Below are positions 1 through 8,843 of a DNA stretch of 64,000 bases, piece by piece. A program made the position numbers and the translations under genes. Source of the stretch: Desulfospira joergensenii DSM 10085 (GTDB lineage Bacteria; Desulfobacterota; Desulfobacteria; Desulfobacterales; Desulfobacteraceae). The DNA is taken from contig NZ_ATUG01000002.1 in the NCBI RefSeq assembly GCF_000420085.1, positions 2,108,001-2,172,000 of the forward strand, given 5' to 3'. The notes under the pieces are model-generated. The model was not told the DNA's origin, did no database searches, and saw nothing but the letters and a program-made list of their open reading frames with translations. Positions within the stretch are counted from its first letter, which is position 1, and each line of letters begins with the position of its first letter.

Positions 1-818
1 ATCGTATCGTAGACGGTCTTTTTGGAAACATTAAAGGTGGCGGCCAGTTCTTTTGCCAGGTCCGAGGTTTTCGGATTTTCTTTTAATCTGTCCAGGATGA
101 CGGCCTCCAGTTCATCCGGGGAAAGAGAATTCTGGTCCGGGTCCTGTCCCTGGATAAAAAGAACGCATTCGCCCTTGACCTGGTCCCGGGTCTCAAGACA
201 GAGCAATATCTCGGACAGGCTGCCCCGCAGGTACTCTTCATGGCGTTTGGTCATTTCCCTTGTCAGACAGGCATTCCGGTTTCCAAACAGATCAACAGCC
301 CTTTTAAGAAGAGTCTTGATCCGTTTGGGGGATTCGTAAAACACCAGGGTGGCGGTCTGGGGTTTCAGGCGGTTGAGTGCCTGGTTCATCCTGGCCTGTT
401 TCCTGGGCGGGAAGCCGCAGAATAAAAAAGAATCCGTGGGCAGTCCTGAAACGCTTAACCCGGCAATGGATGCACTGCATCCGGGCACCGGTATGACAAA
501 AATATCATTTTCAGCAGCCAGCCGGACCAGTCTGTATCCGGGATCGGAAATGCAGGGGGTTCCGGCATCGGTTATCAGGGCAATGTTCTTCCCCTCTTGC
601 AAATGGCTGAGGATCTGACCCGATCTTCTCTCTTCGTTGTGTTCATGGCAGGAAATCATGGACGTCCGGATCCCGTAATGGTCGAGAAGTTTTTTTGAAT
701 GACGGGTATCCTCGGCAGCAATGAGGTCTGCCTCCTTAAGAATCCGGATCGCCCTAAAGGTCATGTCCTCCAGGTTTCCCAGGGGGGTGGCCACAATATA
801 TAAGGTGCCTGGTTTCAA
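1..818 (-). CDS. rsmI: RsmI, 16S rRNA ribose methyltransferase (3' part cut by window edge)
   Basis: SAM-dependent tetrapyrrole-methylase-fold enzyme that 2'-O-methylates C1402 of 16S rRNA. On the minus strand the protein opens with the family motif YIVATPLGNLEDMT, followed by AAEDTRHSKKLLDHYGI, LITDAGTPCISDPG and VPGCSA, all typical of RsmI. No ATG is available; TTG at 818-816 gives LKPGTLYIVATPLGN, only 3 bases after the yraN stop codon, so a TTG start is chosen. About 272 codons are visible and the reading frame runs off the left edge, so the C-terminus is missing. It is the last visible gene of the ffh-to-rsmI operon. Confidence 0.9.
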   Translation of the reverse strand, partial: MKPGTLYIVATPLGNLEDMTFRAIRILKEADLIAAEDTRHSKKLLDHYGIRTSMISCHEHNEERRSGQILSHLQEGKNIALITDAGTPCISDPGYRLVRLAAENDIFVIPVPGCSASIAGLSVSGLPTDSFLFCGFPPRKQARMNQALNRLKPQTATLVFYESPKRIKTLLKRAVDLFGNRNACLTREMTKRHEEYLRGSLSEILLCLETRDQVKGECVLFIQGQDPDQNSLSPDELEAVILDRLKENPKTSDLAKELAATFNVSKKTVYDT

Positions 819-821
819 AAT

Positions 822-1187
822 TTATCCGGCCTGGAATGCATTGGGAATCAGGTTGATCTGCCAGTCTCCGTTGGAAGGGATCATTTCAATCACATCAAAC
901 CGGGCCCTCTGATCCGTGAGTTTCTGTTCTTTGAGGAAAAAAGAGGCTGTGTTGATGATTTTTTTTTGTTTGGCCGGATTGACTGCCTGCCTGGGCAGGG
1001 CCTTTTGGATTTCACTCCGGGCCTTGACTTCAATAAAGCATAAGACATCCTTGTCCCGGGCAATGATATCGATTTCTCCGAACCGGGTTTTATAATTGGT
1101 CTCGACAAGAATGTAGCCCTGTTTTTTCAGATATCGGGCGGCCTGTTTTTCACCGCTTTTGCCCAGGTCCTGCCTGGCCCGGCTCAT
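822..1187 (-). CDS. yraN: YraN/UPF0102 family protein
   Basis: Predicted nuclease-fold protein of the UPF0102 family, 121 aa, the usual size. The N-terminus GKSGEKQAARYLKKQGY, then RFGEIDIIARDKDVLCFIEVK, shows the restriction-endonuclease-like core with the conserved GEIDIIA and FIEVK (Glu, Asp, Glu-x-Lys) residues. Its ATG overlaps the rnhB stop codon (ATGA), so translation is probably coupled. The rnhB-yraN order is common in bacteria. The cellular role of the family is poorly defined; a DNA repair or recombination nuclease role is only inferred from the fold. Confidence 0.9.
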   Translation of the reverse strand: MSRARQDLGKSGEKQAARYLKKQGYILVETNYKTRFGEIDIIARDKDVLCFIEVKARSEIQKALPRQAVNPAKQKKIINTASFFLKEQKLTDQRARFDVIEMIPSNGDWQINLIPNAFQAG

Positions 1188-1789
1188 GGGGCCTTTACTC
1201 CTCGGAAGGTTTTCCGGTGTACGGGACAGGGCCCGTGTTCAAGGATGGCCTGTTTGTGGGCCTTGGTGGGATATCCCTTATGCTTTGCAAATCCGTAAAC
1301 CGGATAGGTCCTGTCCAGATCCTCCATGATCCGGTCCCGGGTCACCTTGGCGATGATGGAGGCCGCGGCAATGGAGATGCTTCTTGAGTCCCCCTTGACC
1401 AGGGCCTGCTGGCCGATTTTCGACTCCGGGTCCATGTCCAGGGTGAACTTGCCGTCGATGAGCAGAAAATCAGGAAGAATGGCAAGCTTCTCTGCGGCCC
1501 GTTTCATGGAAAGCAGGGATGCCCGGAGGATATTGATCCGGTCGATCTCTTCATGGTCGCAGATGCCCACCCCCCATGCAAGGGCCTGGGCCTGGATGAC
1601 CGGAAAGAGGGCGTCTCTTTTTTTAGGGGATAATTTTTTGGAATCGTTGATGCCCGGACAGTGGAAATCCGGGGAAAGGATTACAGCAGCAGAAACGACA
1701 GGGCCGGCAAGGGGTCCCCTGCCGGCCTCATCCAATCCTGCGATATGCCTGTATCCTCTACCTGTTAAATCCTTTTCAAACTGCCACAT
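1184..1789 (-). CDS. rnhB: Ribonuclease HII
   Basis: Removes RNA from RNA/DNA hybrids and single ribonucleotides from DNA. The 201-aa protein has the RNase HII active-site block IAGLDEAGRGPLAGPVV (first Asp and Glu) near residue 18, NDSKKLSPKKRD, LLIDGK and IAAASIIAKVTRD with the remaining acidic residues. Length is normal. It lies 17 bases downstream of rplS and overlaps yraN by four bases, consistent with one transcript. Confidence 0.96.
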   Translation of the reverse strand: MWQFEKDLTGRGYRHIAGLDEAGRGPLAGPVVSAAVILSPDFHCPGINDSKKLSPKKRDALFPVIQAQALAWGVGICDHEEIDRINILRASLLSMKRAAEKLAILPDFLLIDGKFTLDMDPESKIGQQALVKGDSRSISIAAASIIAKVTRDRIMEDLDRTYPVYGFAKHKGYPTKAHKQAILEHGPCPVHRKTFRGVKAP

Positions 1790-1806
1790 GGGAGTCGAAA
1801 CAGGGT

Positions 1807-2157
1807 TTAGGCAAAACGTTTTTCTTTGATCCTGGCGGCTTTTCCGCGCAGGTTTCTCAGATAGTAGAGCTTGGAGCGGCGGACCTTGCCCCGGGTAACC
1901 ACTTCAATTTTGTCGATAATCGGGGAATACAGGGGGAAAATTCTTTCAACCCCGACACCGCCGGAAATTTTTCTTACAGTAAACCGGGCGCCGGCCATTC
2001 CTTTTGTTTTTTTGATGACCACACCCTGGAATACCTGGATGCGCTCTTTCTCGCCTTCCCTGATCTTAACATGCACTTTTACGGTATCCCCTGAATCAAA
2101 ATCGGGGATATCAAGGCGCATCTGTTCTCTTTCCAATTTTTCTATTACGTTTGTCAT
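1807..2157 (-). CDS. rplS: 50S ribosomal protein L19
   Basis: Large-subunit ribosomal protein at the 30S-50S interface. The 116-aa sequence carries the L19 signatures [47 protein letters not shown] and [22 protein letters not shown] strong GGAGG ribosome-binding site lies just upstream of the ATG at 2157. It follows the SPOUT methylase gene by about 50 bases in the conserved trmD-rplS order. Confidence 0.98.
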   Translation of the reverse strand: MTNVIEKLEREQMRLDIPDFDSGDTVKVHVKIREGEKERIQVFQGVVIKKTKGMAGARFTVRKISGGVGVERIFPLYSPIIDKIEVVTRGKVRRSKLYYLRNLRGKAARIKEKRFA

Positions 2158-2210
2158 GTTTCCTCCTGGTTCCTTTCCTTTCGGCTGAACAACCCAGCCG
2201 TACTGAATGT

Positions 2211-2777
2211 TCAGTCGTTGGTAATCCTGTCTAAATATATGGATGCAGCAGACCGGACAGAAAGGTGATTATATGCCCCCGGGCCGTTAATGGGTGCAAG
2301 CCTCAGATTGCATGAATCGATAAACCCTTCTGTCAGCCCCCATGCCGTGCCAAAGGCCAGAACATGGGATGCATTGTTCTTTAATCTTGTCTTCAGTTCC
2401 CGGGGGGTGATGCAGTCTCCAGAATCTCTGGCACTGGTGGCAATGGTCACCACCTCCCGATTGTCTTTTTTTTCAATTTCCTCCAAAGCCTGTTCAAAGG
2501 TCCGGGTGACCCGGATCATTTCAAGGGCTTCTTTCCTGGAGGGGTTTAGCTCTCCTCCCTTTCCATGGGTCCAGTGCCGGATGATCTGGTCTGCCAGTTC
2601 AACCTGGTCCTCAAAGGGCGTCACCACGTAATATCCCCGGACGCCGAAGGTCCGGCAGGCCCTTGCAATATCATGGAGATCCATGTTGGTCAAGGCCGAT
2701 CCGATTTCCATGTTTTTCCGGTTCATAACCGGATAATGGACCAAAGCCAGATAAAGGTTGTCCGCAGGGGCTGCCAT
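2211..2777 (-). CDS. SPOUT-type RNA methyltransferase, unassigned substrate
   Basis: 188-aa protein inserted between trmD and rplS, a position where deltaproteobacteria often carry a SAM-dependent RNA methylase of the SPOUT superfamily. It begins [20 protein letters not shown] and has [20 protein letters not shown] followed by a glycine-rich [11 protein letters not shown] and a [19 protein letters not shown] tail, which fit the knotted SAM site of SPOUT enzymes. The target base and RNA are unknown. The gap to trmD is 9 bases, so co-transcription is very likely. Confidence 0.8.
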   Translation of the reverse strand: MAAPADNLYLALVHYPVMNRKNMEIGSALTNMDLHDIARACRTFGVRGYYVVTPFEDQVELADQIIRHWTHGKGGELNPSRKEALEMIRVTRTFEQALEEIEKKDNREVVTIATSARDSGDCITPRELKTRLKNNASHVLAFGTAWGLTEGFIDSCNLRLAPINGPGAYNHLSVRSAASIYLDRITND

Positions 2778-2786
2778 TCAGGGTCT

Positions 2787-3545
2787 CTAGACCGATTCTC
2801 CGGCCAGGGCCTTCAGTTCTTGGGCCCATTGGAGCAGGACCTTTTTTTCCTCTTTTGACGGCCGGGTCTGTTCGAACAGGTCCGGCCGGTTCAAAAAGGT
2901 CCGGGTCAGCCCGGATTTCAGCCGCCATTGGGCCACTTTTCCATGGTCCCCCGAAAGAAGGACCTCAGGAACCTTGATTCCCTCAAAACGTTCCGGCCGG
3001 GTATACTGGGCATGTTCAAGCCGGCCGTCCACAAAAGAATCTGCAAGGGGCGAGGCTTCACTTCCCAAAACTCCCGGGATCAGACGGGCCGTTGAATCAA
3101 TAATGGCCATGGCTGCCAGTTCTCCCCCTGTCATAACATAATCCCCGATGGACATCTCCTCATCCACAAAAAGGGAATGAACCCGTTCATCAATTCCCTC
3201 ATACCGGCCGCAGACAAAGATCAGGTCCTGATTTTCCTCTGCCATCCGGCAGGCGTCTTCCTGGTTAAACCGCTTGCCCTGGGGGGTCATGAGGATCACC
3301 TTTGCCCGGGGGGATTTTTCCCGTGCAGACCGGATTGCCCGGCCAAGGGGCTCGGGTTTCATAACCATTCCGCTGCCTCCCCCATAGGGCCTGTCATCCA
3401 CTGTCCTGTGCCGGTCCGTGGCAAAATCCCGGATATTGATGCTCTCTCCGGAAATCAGCTTCCTCTCCATGGCCCTGCCGATCATGCCGTGGTCAAAAAA
3501 AACCTCCACAAGTTCGGGGAAAAGGGTCAGCACTGTGAACTTCAT
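2787..3545 (-). CDS. trmD: tRNA (guanine-N1)-methyltransferase TrmD
   Basis: Methylates G37 at N1 in tRNAs reading CNN codons, preventing +1 frameshifts. The 252-aa sequence starts MKFTVLTLFPELVEVFF and contains the TrmD hallmarks DDRPYGGGSGMVMKPEPL, FVCGRYEGIDERV, SIGDYVMTGGELAAM and the catalytic-region DSFVDGRLEHAQYTRP. It overlaps rimM by four bases (ATGA), the usual coupled arrangement. Confidence 0.98.
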   Translation of the reverse strand: MKFTVLTLFPELVEVFFDHGMIGRAMERKLISGESINIRDFATDRHRTVDDRPYGGGSGMVMKPEPLGRAIRSAREKSPRAKVILMTPQGKRFNQEDACRMAEENQDLIFVCGRYEGIDERVHSLFVDEEMSIGDYVMTGGELAAMAIIDSTARLIPGVLGSEASPLADSFVDGRLEHAQYTRPERFEGIKVPEVLLSGDHGKVAQWRLKSGLTRTFLNRPDLFEQTRPSKEEKKVLLQWAQELKALAGESV

Positions 3546-4093
3546 TGATCAATCACCTGATCAAATCCCGGAGGAAGCCGTGTCCCCATGATCTTATTCT
3601 CCATGTCCACGCTCTTAACAAAGTGACGGTGCATGGGAATCAGGGCCTCCCGGCCGGTTTTTTTGTCCTTGACCACCAGAATATCATTGGCCCCGGTGGG
3701 GAAGATTCTCTCAATAATTCCTAAACTTCCCAGGTTCTCATCGATCACCTCAAGGTTGTAAAGATCTTCCCAGTACCAGGTATCTTCCTCAAGTTCAGGA
3801 AGTTCGTCCCTGGGAATCAGAATCTCCCACCCGATAAGCTCTTCGGCATCTTCCCTTGTATCCACACCCTTGAAGGCCAGGAGAAGTCCTTTTTTTCTGG
3901 GGGAAACCTTTTCAATGGTAAAAGACCTGCATTCCCCGGAGATCTTGGAAGAAAGATCATCGGGCCTGACCCTTACCTGCCCCCCCTTTTTAAAGGTATC
4001 CAGGGATTCGGCAAAGGATCTGACCTTGAGGTTTCCGCCAAGACCGTGGACCCCGGTGACCTTGCCGATGGTTAGCAGGCCGTTTTTATCCAT
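3542..4093 (-). CDS. rimM: 16S rRNA processing protein RimM
   Basis: Assembly factor for the 30S head that binds ribosomal protein S19. The protein (183 aa) has the N-terminal beta-barrel motif IGKVTGVHGLGGNLKVRSF and a PRC-barrel C-terminal half with WYWEDLYNLEVIDE and NDILVVKDKKTGREALIPM. Length and position between khpA and trmD are standard. Confidence 0.96.
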   Translation of the reverse strand: MDKNGLLTIGKVTGVHGLGGNLKVRSFAESLDTFKKGGQVRVRPDDLSSKISGECRSFTIEKVSPRKKGLLLAFKGVDTREDAEELIGWEILIPRDELPELEEDTWYWEDLYNLEVIDENLGSLGIIERIFPTGANDILVVKDKKTGREALIPMHRHFVKSVDMENKIMGTRLPPGFDQVIDQ

Positions 4094-4096
4094 GGT

Positions 4097-4327
4097 CTAT
4101 TCGATGATCTCCAGAACCGTCCTCTTTTTGAGTTTGGTGCTGGCCGCACTTAAAATGGTTCTCATGGCCCGGGCGGATCTCCCCTGTTTCCCGATTACCT
4201 TCCCCAGATCCTCTTTTGCCACCTTGAGTTCCAGTACAGATGTCTGATCTCCGACAATTTCAGACACCTGAACCTGGTCAGGATTGTCCACCAGTGCTTT
4301 GGCAATGTACTCTATCAGCTCTTTCAT
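4097..4327 (-). CDS. khpA: KH-domain RNA-binding protein KhpA
   Basis: Small single-KH RNA-binding protein (YlqC/KhpA family). Starting at 4327 gives [20 protein letters not shown], the family's normal N-terminus, with an AAGGAG ribosome-binding site upstream; a longer reading frame to 4375 is possible but poorly supported. The KH GxxG loop is visible in [19 protein letters not shown]. It sits between rpsP and rimM as in many bacteria. It probably acts with a KhpB partner, not in this window, in sRNA or cell-division control. Confidence 0.92.
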   Translation of the reverse strand: MKELIEYIAKALVDNPDQVQVSEIVGDQTSVLELKVAKEDLGKVIGKQGRSARAMRTILSAASTKLKKRTVLEIIE

Positions 4328-4395
4328 AAATCCATCTCCTTTTACCGTCTTGGGGGTGGGGGTGAGAATACTCAAGGTTTTTCAGTGGCGGTTCC

Positions 4396-4644
4396 TTATG
4401 CAGAGGCCATTCCCTGTTTCTTCAATATGCTCTGGACCGTGGTGGAGGGTTTGGCCCCTTCTCCCAGCCAGTATTGAATTCTTTCCTGCTTCAAATTAAT
4501 GGCGGCCGGTTCGGTCATGGGATCATAGGTTCCCAGTACTTCGAGGAACCTGCCGTCCCTGGGGCTTTCAAGGTCGGCGGCCACAATTCTGTAAAAAGGT
4601 TTCTTTTTGGTGCCTTTCCGGGTCAACCTGATTCTTACGGACAT
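4396..4644 (-). CDS. rpsP: 30S ribosomal protein S16
   Basis: Small-subunit assembly protein. The 82-aa sequence begins MSVRIRLTRKGTKKKPFYRI and continues VAADLESPRDGRFLEVLGTYDP, with RIQYWLGEGAKPSTTV near the end, all diagnostic for S16. It is 10 bases downstream of ffh and upstream of khpA. Confidence 0.98.
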   Translation of the reverse strand: MSVRIRLTRKGTKKKPFYRIVAADLESPRDGRFLEVLGTYDPMTEPAAINLKQERIQYWLGEGAKPSTTVQSILKKQGMASA

Positions 4645-4654
4645 ATTTTTCTCC

Positions 4655-5980
4655 TTAAAACGGAAGCATGCCTTTTAAAGACCGCATGCCGCCTTTATTA
4701 AATTTTTTAATCATTTTCATGGACTGGGTATAGCTTTTGAGGAGTTTGTTCACTTCCTGGACGCTTGTCCCGGAGCCAAGGGCAATTCTCTTTTTCCTGG
4801 ATGCCTTGATAATGGCATGCTGATCCCTTTCCTGGGGGGTCATGGAATTGATGATGGCCTCGATTCTTACAAATTCCTTATCACTGATATTCAGCCCTTT
4901 GAGTTGTTTCTTATTCATCCCGGGCAGCATGCCGAGAAGGTCCTTGATGGATCCCATTTTCCGGACCGATTTCATCTGGTTCCTGAAATCCTCAAGGGTA
5001 AACGCATTTGCCCGAAGTTTTTTCTCTATCGCCTTGGCTTCCTTCTGGTCAACGGCATCCTGGGCTTTTTCAATAAAGGAGAGGGTATCCCCCATCCCCA
5101 GTATCCTGGATGCCATCCTGTCCGGATGAAAGGGTTCAAGTGCAGTTGATTTTTCACCCACACCGATGAACTTCAAGGGTTTCCCGGTGACCGCCTTGAT
5201 GGAAAGGGCGGCTCCGCCCCTGGCATCTCCATCCATTTTGGTCAGGATAAATCCGTTCAGATCCAGACGCTTGTCAAAGGACCCGGCAATGTTCACCGCA
5301 TCCTGTCCGGTCATGGCATCTGCCACCAGGAGAATCTCCGAAGGATTCACCCCTTTTTTTATGCCCTCAAGCTCAGCCATGAGCTCTTCGTCCATGTGCA
5401 GCCGGCCGGCCGTGTCAAGGATCAGGGTGTCGCATCCCTGTTCTCTTGCGGCCAATTGCGCATCCTGGCATATCTTCAGGGGCTTCATATCCGTTGAAGA
5501 ATCAAACACCGGGACTTCCAACTGCTTCCCGATTTTTTTCAACTGATCAATGGCTGCCGGCCGGTAAACGTCCACGGGAACGAGAAAAGGCTTCCTGCCC
5601 TGCTTGCGCAGGTGGCGGGAAAGCTTTCCTGCCGTAGTGGTTTTACCGGATCCCTGCAGACCCACCAGCATGATTGACCCCAGGGTCTTGCCGTCAAGAT
5701 TCAAATCCTGGTGTTCAGACCCCATCATTCTGGTGAACTCTTCATTGACAATCTTAATGACCTGCTGGGCAGGGGTCAGGCTCTGCATGACCTCCTGGCC
5801 GATGGCCCTGGCTTTGATGTCTGAAATCACCTTTTTGGCAACCTTGTAATTGACATCCGCCTCAAGGAGTGCCATCCTGACCTGTTTAAGGCCCTCCTCG
5901 ATATTGGCTTCGTTCAGGGTGCCGTGACCTTTTAATTTTTTAAAGACTGAATCCAGCCTGTCACTCAAGTTGTCAAACAT
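4655..5980 (-). CDS. ffh: Signal recognition particle protein Ffh
   Basis: GTPase subunit of the signal recognition particle, targeting nascent membrane proteins. Starting at 5980 gives MFDNLSDRLDSVFKKLKGHG, the conserved Ffh N-terminus; an in-frame ATG eight codons upstream (6004) is less likely. GTPase motifs GLQGSGKTTTAGKLS, DTAGRLHMDEEL and TKMDGDARGGAALS are present, followed by the methionine-rich M domain with GMLPGM, SMTPQERDQH and a GMRSLKGMLPF tail. It heads the minus-strand translation operon and is divergent from rlmN across about 90 bases. Confidence 0.98.
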   Translation of the reverse strand: MFDNLSDRLDSVFKKLKGHGTLNEANIEEGLKQVRMALLEADVNYKVAKKVISDIKARAIGQEVMQSLTPAQQVIKIVNEEFTRMMGSEHQDLNLDGKTLGSIMLVGLQGSGKTTTAGKLSRHLRKQGRKPFLVPVDVYRPAAIDQLKKIGKQLEVPVFDSSTDMKPLKICQDAQLAAREQGCDTLILDTAGRLHMDEELMAELEGIKKGVNPSEILLVADAMTGQDAVNIAGSFDKRLDLNGFILTKMDGDARGGAALSIKAVTGKPLKFIGVGEKSTALEPFHPDRMASRILGMGDTLSFIEKAQDAVDQKEAKAIEKKLRANAFTLEDFRNQMKSVRKMGSIKDLLGMLPGMNKKQLKGLNISDKEFVRIEAIINSMTPQERDQHAIIKASRKKRIALGSGTSVQEVNKLLKSYTQSMKMIKKFNKGGMRSLKGMLPF

Positions 5981-6073
5981 AAAAGCGTCGGTCCAAAGTG
6001 TCAAATCAAATCATTGAAATTAGACTATATTCCGTGATATGTCAAGAAAATAAAAATTTAAAGCAGGGATTAT

Positions 6074-7117
6074 ATGGCAGAAAATATACTGGACTACACC
6101 CGGGACGAGCTGGCTCAATGGCTTGAAAACAGAGGCGTCAGACCCTTCAGGGCCGGGCAGATTTTCAAGTGGATCTACCTTCGCCAGGCCAGGGATTTTG
6201 ATGAGATGACCGACCTTGGCAAGGAACTGCGGGGAACGTTAAAGGAAAATTTTGTTCTGAGCCGCCTGGTCCTGGAAGAAAAGCAGGTTTCAAAGGATAC
6301 CACGGAAAAATACCTGTTCCGGCTGGAGGACGGGACCCATATCGAATCTGTCCTCATCCCGGAAAAGGATCATTTCACCCTTTGTGTTTCCTCCCAGGTG
6401 GGCTGTGCCATGGACTGTCAATTTTGTCTTACGGCTCGGGGCGGGTTTGTACGGAACCTTACGGTTTCCGAGATCATCTCCCAGGTCAGGGATGCCCGGT
6501 TTTTTCTCATCGAAAGGGGAATTGAGCCCCTGAGCCTGTCCAATATCGTGTTCATGGGCATGGGAGAGCCTCTTGCCAATTACGAGAATCTGATCCGCTC
6601 CCTGGGCATTATCACGGATACGGATTTCGGCATGAAGTTTTCCCCCCGCAGGGTGACCGTATCCACCTCCGGGCTGGTACCCAGGATATCCGACCTTGGA
6701 AATCAGACTGACGTTAACCTGGCCGTTTCCCTGAACGCCGTGGATGACAAAACTCGGACAAGGCTTATGCCCATCAATAAGAAGTATCCCTTAAAAGACC
6801 TGCTCAGGGCCTGCAAAGATTTCAAGATGAAGCCCAGGAACAAGATCACCTTTGAGTATATCCTTATCAGGGGGGTGAATGATTCCGACAAGGATGCCCA
6901 GACCCTTGTCAGGCTGTTAAGCCCTTTAAGGGCCAAGGTCAACCTGATTCCCTTTAACCAACACCCGGGCTGTGATTTTAAGCGGCCGGATAAGGAACGG
7001 GTCTCTTCCTTTCTCCAGATCCTGCTGGACCGGGACATGACCGCCATTGTCCGGAAGAGCAAGGGGGACGATATACTAGCGGCCTGCGGCCAGCTCAAAG
7101 CCAAGATGTTTGGATAA
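6074..7117 (+). CDS. rlmN: Dual-specificity RNA methyltransferase RlmN
   Basis: Radical-SAM enzyme making m2A2503 in 23S rRNA and m2A37 in tRNAs. The 347-aa sequence has the radical-SAM cluster motif C-x3-C-x2-C in GCAMDCQFCLTA, the substrate-related NIVFMGMGEPLANYEN, VSTSGLVPRI and NLAVSLNAVDD. Near the C-terminus, the cysteine in DDILAACGQLKA is the expected methyl-carrier residue. Length is normal. It is divergent from ffh and followed at once by a REP-like palindrome. Confidence 0.97.
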   Translation: MAENILDYTRDELAQWLENRGVRPFRAGQIFKWIYLRQARDFDEMTDLGKELRGTLKENFVLSRLVLEEKQVSKDTTEKYLFRLEDGTHIESVLIPEKDHFTLCVSSQVGCAMDCQFCLTARGGFVRNLTVSEIISQVRDARFFLIERGIEPLSLSNIVFMGMGEPLANYENLIRSLGIITDTDFGMKFSPRRVTVSTSGLVPRISDLGNQTDVNLAVSLNAVDDKTRTRLMPINKKYPLKDLLRACKDFKMKPRNKITFEYILIRGVNDSDKDAQTLVRLLSPLRAKVNLIPFNQHPGCDFKRPDKERVSSFLQILLDRDMTAIVRKSKGDDILAACGQLKAKMFG

Positions 7118-7123
7118 AGGTCC

Positions 7124-7213
7124 ACCCATCTGCGGCGTTGCTGAAAAAATCTAAGATCCTCACGTACAAAAGTACGCTCCGGTCTTATATTCTCTTGCGC
7201 CTTGCATATGGGT
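7124..7213. repeat. REP-like imperfect palindrome, copy A
   Basis: A 90-base imperfect palindrome with ACCCAT/ATGGGT ends and a GTACAAAAGTAC centre. The same 90-base element occurs in the opposite orientation at 45174-45263, sharing GGAGCGTACTT, GTACGTGAGG, the CAGATGGG end and the CCCATATGC end. It begins six bases after the rlmN stop codon, so it may stabilise or terminate that transcript. I infer an interspersed repetitive extragenic palindrome; no transposase is nearby. Confidence 0.75.
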
Positions 7214-7323
7214 AAATTTTTATCCAAACATGGGGGCCGAGTTGCAAAATGTGAAGTCGCCGTTTTCAGGGGAGTTGCCCATGTGTTTTTTTCAGGGTAT
7301 AAAATGTCCCTTCAGAAAAATTT

Positions 7324-7800
7324 AAATCGGTATTGGGATCTCGTCGGTTTTTCCCTCTCAACAAAACCAAATTTAAATTGAACGGACAGGCATAACCCGG
7401 CAGGGAGAGGCAAGGGGTGTTCCGCTAAATCATCTGCTCCCGTCCATGGGAGCAGATGAAGCTGAAAAGCCCGTGGTTTTCCCATCCTGGGACCCCGGTC
7501 TTTTAAGCCGCTTAACCCCTTGCCTTCCCTGTCTGATCCTCCAGGCGTGCCAAAATTGATCCTCTTCAAAGGTCATGCTGGCAGGGAGGCTGTTGAGGGC
7601 TGCAAGCGGAGTCATCGGACGGGATTCTTTACAGGCTCTTGGCCGTGCTTCTATGTTAAAAAAGGGGAACTGATTGAACGAAGTGAGTTTTCCCCTTTCT
7701 TAAGAAGTGCAGGTTAGAGCCTGTTAGAATCGTTCGCCCTGCGGAGCTGCGGTCCTTGACGGTCGGTTAGAATAGTGTCTTTCTCTCAAATTTACACTTG
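7324..7800 (+). repeat. Structured interspersed repeat, copy 1 (about 477 bp)
   Basis: Direct repeat of 26597-27075, same orientation, almost identical length, clearly homologous over its whole span. It folds into two arms. Arm 1 pairs 7401-7418 with 7515-7531 and encloses an 11-bp perfect hairpin (7431-7441 with 7448-7458). Arm 2 pairs 7623-7639 with 7716-7731 and encloses a hairpin around 7661-7699. The paired segments are preserved in both copies. Short frames inside (for example one reading GELIERSEF) are not kept open between copies, so it is probably non-coding: a structured RNA or a non-autonomous mobile element. Confidence 0.75.
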
Positions 7801-7976
7801 TATTTCTGGGTTAGGAATGATTATCTCCAAATTATCCTTAATATGCGGTTTCTTTCCAATGGGGAATGCACCAGGTGGATTTCTCGGACGTCTTGGTCAA
7901 CTTTTAAAAAAATAGCACAAAGATGTTTTAAAAGCTCTAATAGTCCATTTTAAAGAATGATTGAATAGGAAAATCA
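7801..7976. other. AT-rich spacer between repeat and island gene
   Basis: Base composition drops sharply after the structured repeat and stays AT-rich through the next gene. I see no gene here. It must hold the promoter of the 7977 gene, but no convincing -35/-10 pair stands out. Confidence 0.4.
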
Positions 7977-8702
7977 ATGATTAATTACCAGGAATTACCA
8001 CCAGGTTGGGGTAATGATTCCTTGTCGAAATATCTTGAACAGGCTTATAAAAATACACTTGCATCGTTTGTGAATTTAAGAACCGAATATCAAGTTTTGC
8101 ATGATATTGTTAACAGTTTTGGGAAAATTATTGATCACATACAAAAAACCGAAGATTTGTACTATTCTTTTTTCATAATGCGGGTTCAATGTTCTTTTAT
8201 GGGAAGTATAAGCCTTGCCCTCGCTGGGCAAACGTTTGAAACTTATTTGGTTTTACGAGGTTGTCTTGAAGTTAGTCTATATGGCCTTTATATCTCCCAA
8301 AGTCCTAAAAGACTGCAAATATGGCTAAATCGAGAGAAAAATGAAGAAAAAAAAGAACGATGTAAAAAAACATTTTCTGCGTACAATACTTTGGAATGCC
8401 TTAGAAAAATTGACAACGAGACCTTTTGCATCGCACAAAAATTATATGATTTGACCATCGATCTTGGTGCTCATCCGAATGCAACAGGAGTGCTGTCAGC
8501 GATCAAAGCTTGTAAAGACGAAAAAGCCGTTGTTTATAAAACTCATTGTCTTGCAGCAGGCGACACACAAATGATGTTGAGCTTGAAAACATGCGCTCAA
8601 GTTGGAGTTTGTTCTTTGCAGATATTTAAAAATATATTCCCTCAAAAATTTGACATTTTGGGAATTTCTGAAGATTTAAATCGCCTCAAAGCGGGCTTGT
8701 GA
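7977..8702 (+). CDS. Hypothetical protein of AT-rich island
   Basis: 241-aa protein not recognised from its sequence. It is predicted to be mostly helical, with no signal peptide and no clear membrane segment; the stretch FMGSISLALAGQTFETYLVLRGCLEVSLYGLYIS is hydrophobic and resembles the buried helices of helical-bundle proteins. Its codon use is strongly AT-rich (many AAA, ATT, TTT), unlike the genes on both sides, and it lies directly right of the structured repeat, so horizontal acquisition is likely. A HEPN-like helical domain is a weak guess only. Confidence 0.65.
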   Translation: MINYQELPPGWGNDSLSKYLEQAYKNTLASFVNLRTEYQVLHDIVNSFGKIIDHIQKTEDLYYSFFIMRVQCSFMGSISLALAGQTFETYLVLRGCLEVSLYGLYISQSPKRLQIWLNREKNEEKKERCKKTFSAYNTLECLRKIDNETFCIAQKLYDLTIDLGAHPNATGVLSAIKACKDEKAVVYKTHCLAAGDTQMMLSLKTCAQVGVCSLQIFKNIFPQKFDILGISEDLNRLKAGL

Positions 8703-8843
8703 TCTAATAAGTATTTAATTTTAATATATGATATTATAAGTGCAATCTTTCAGTCAACTACCGAAAAGTCTACTCAATACTTTATCAATTTGAGAGCCGG
8801 GATTTAAAATTTAAGTTGAACTGTTTGTATGAGTTCGTGATAT

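Noticed and set aside
7520-7717. Short frame with GELIERSEF inside the structured repeat as a peptide gene
   Set aside because: The surrounding frame is not conserved in the second copy of the repeat; only the palindromic core gives the similar residues.
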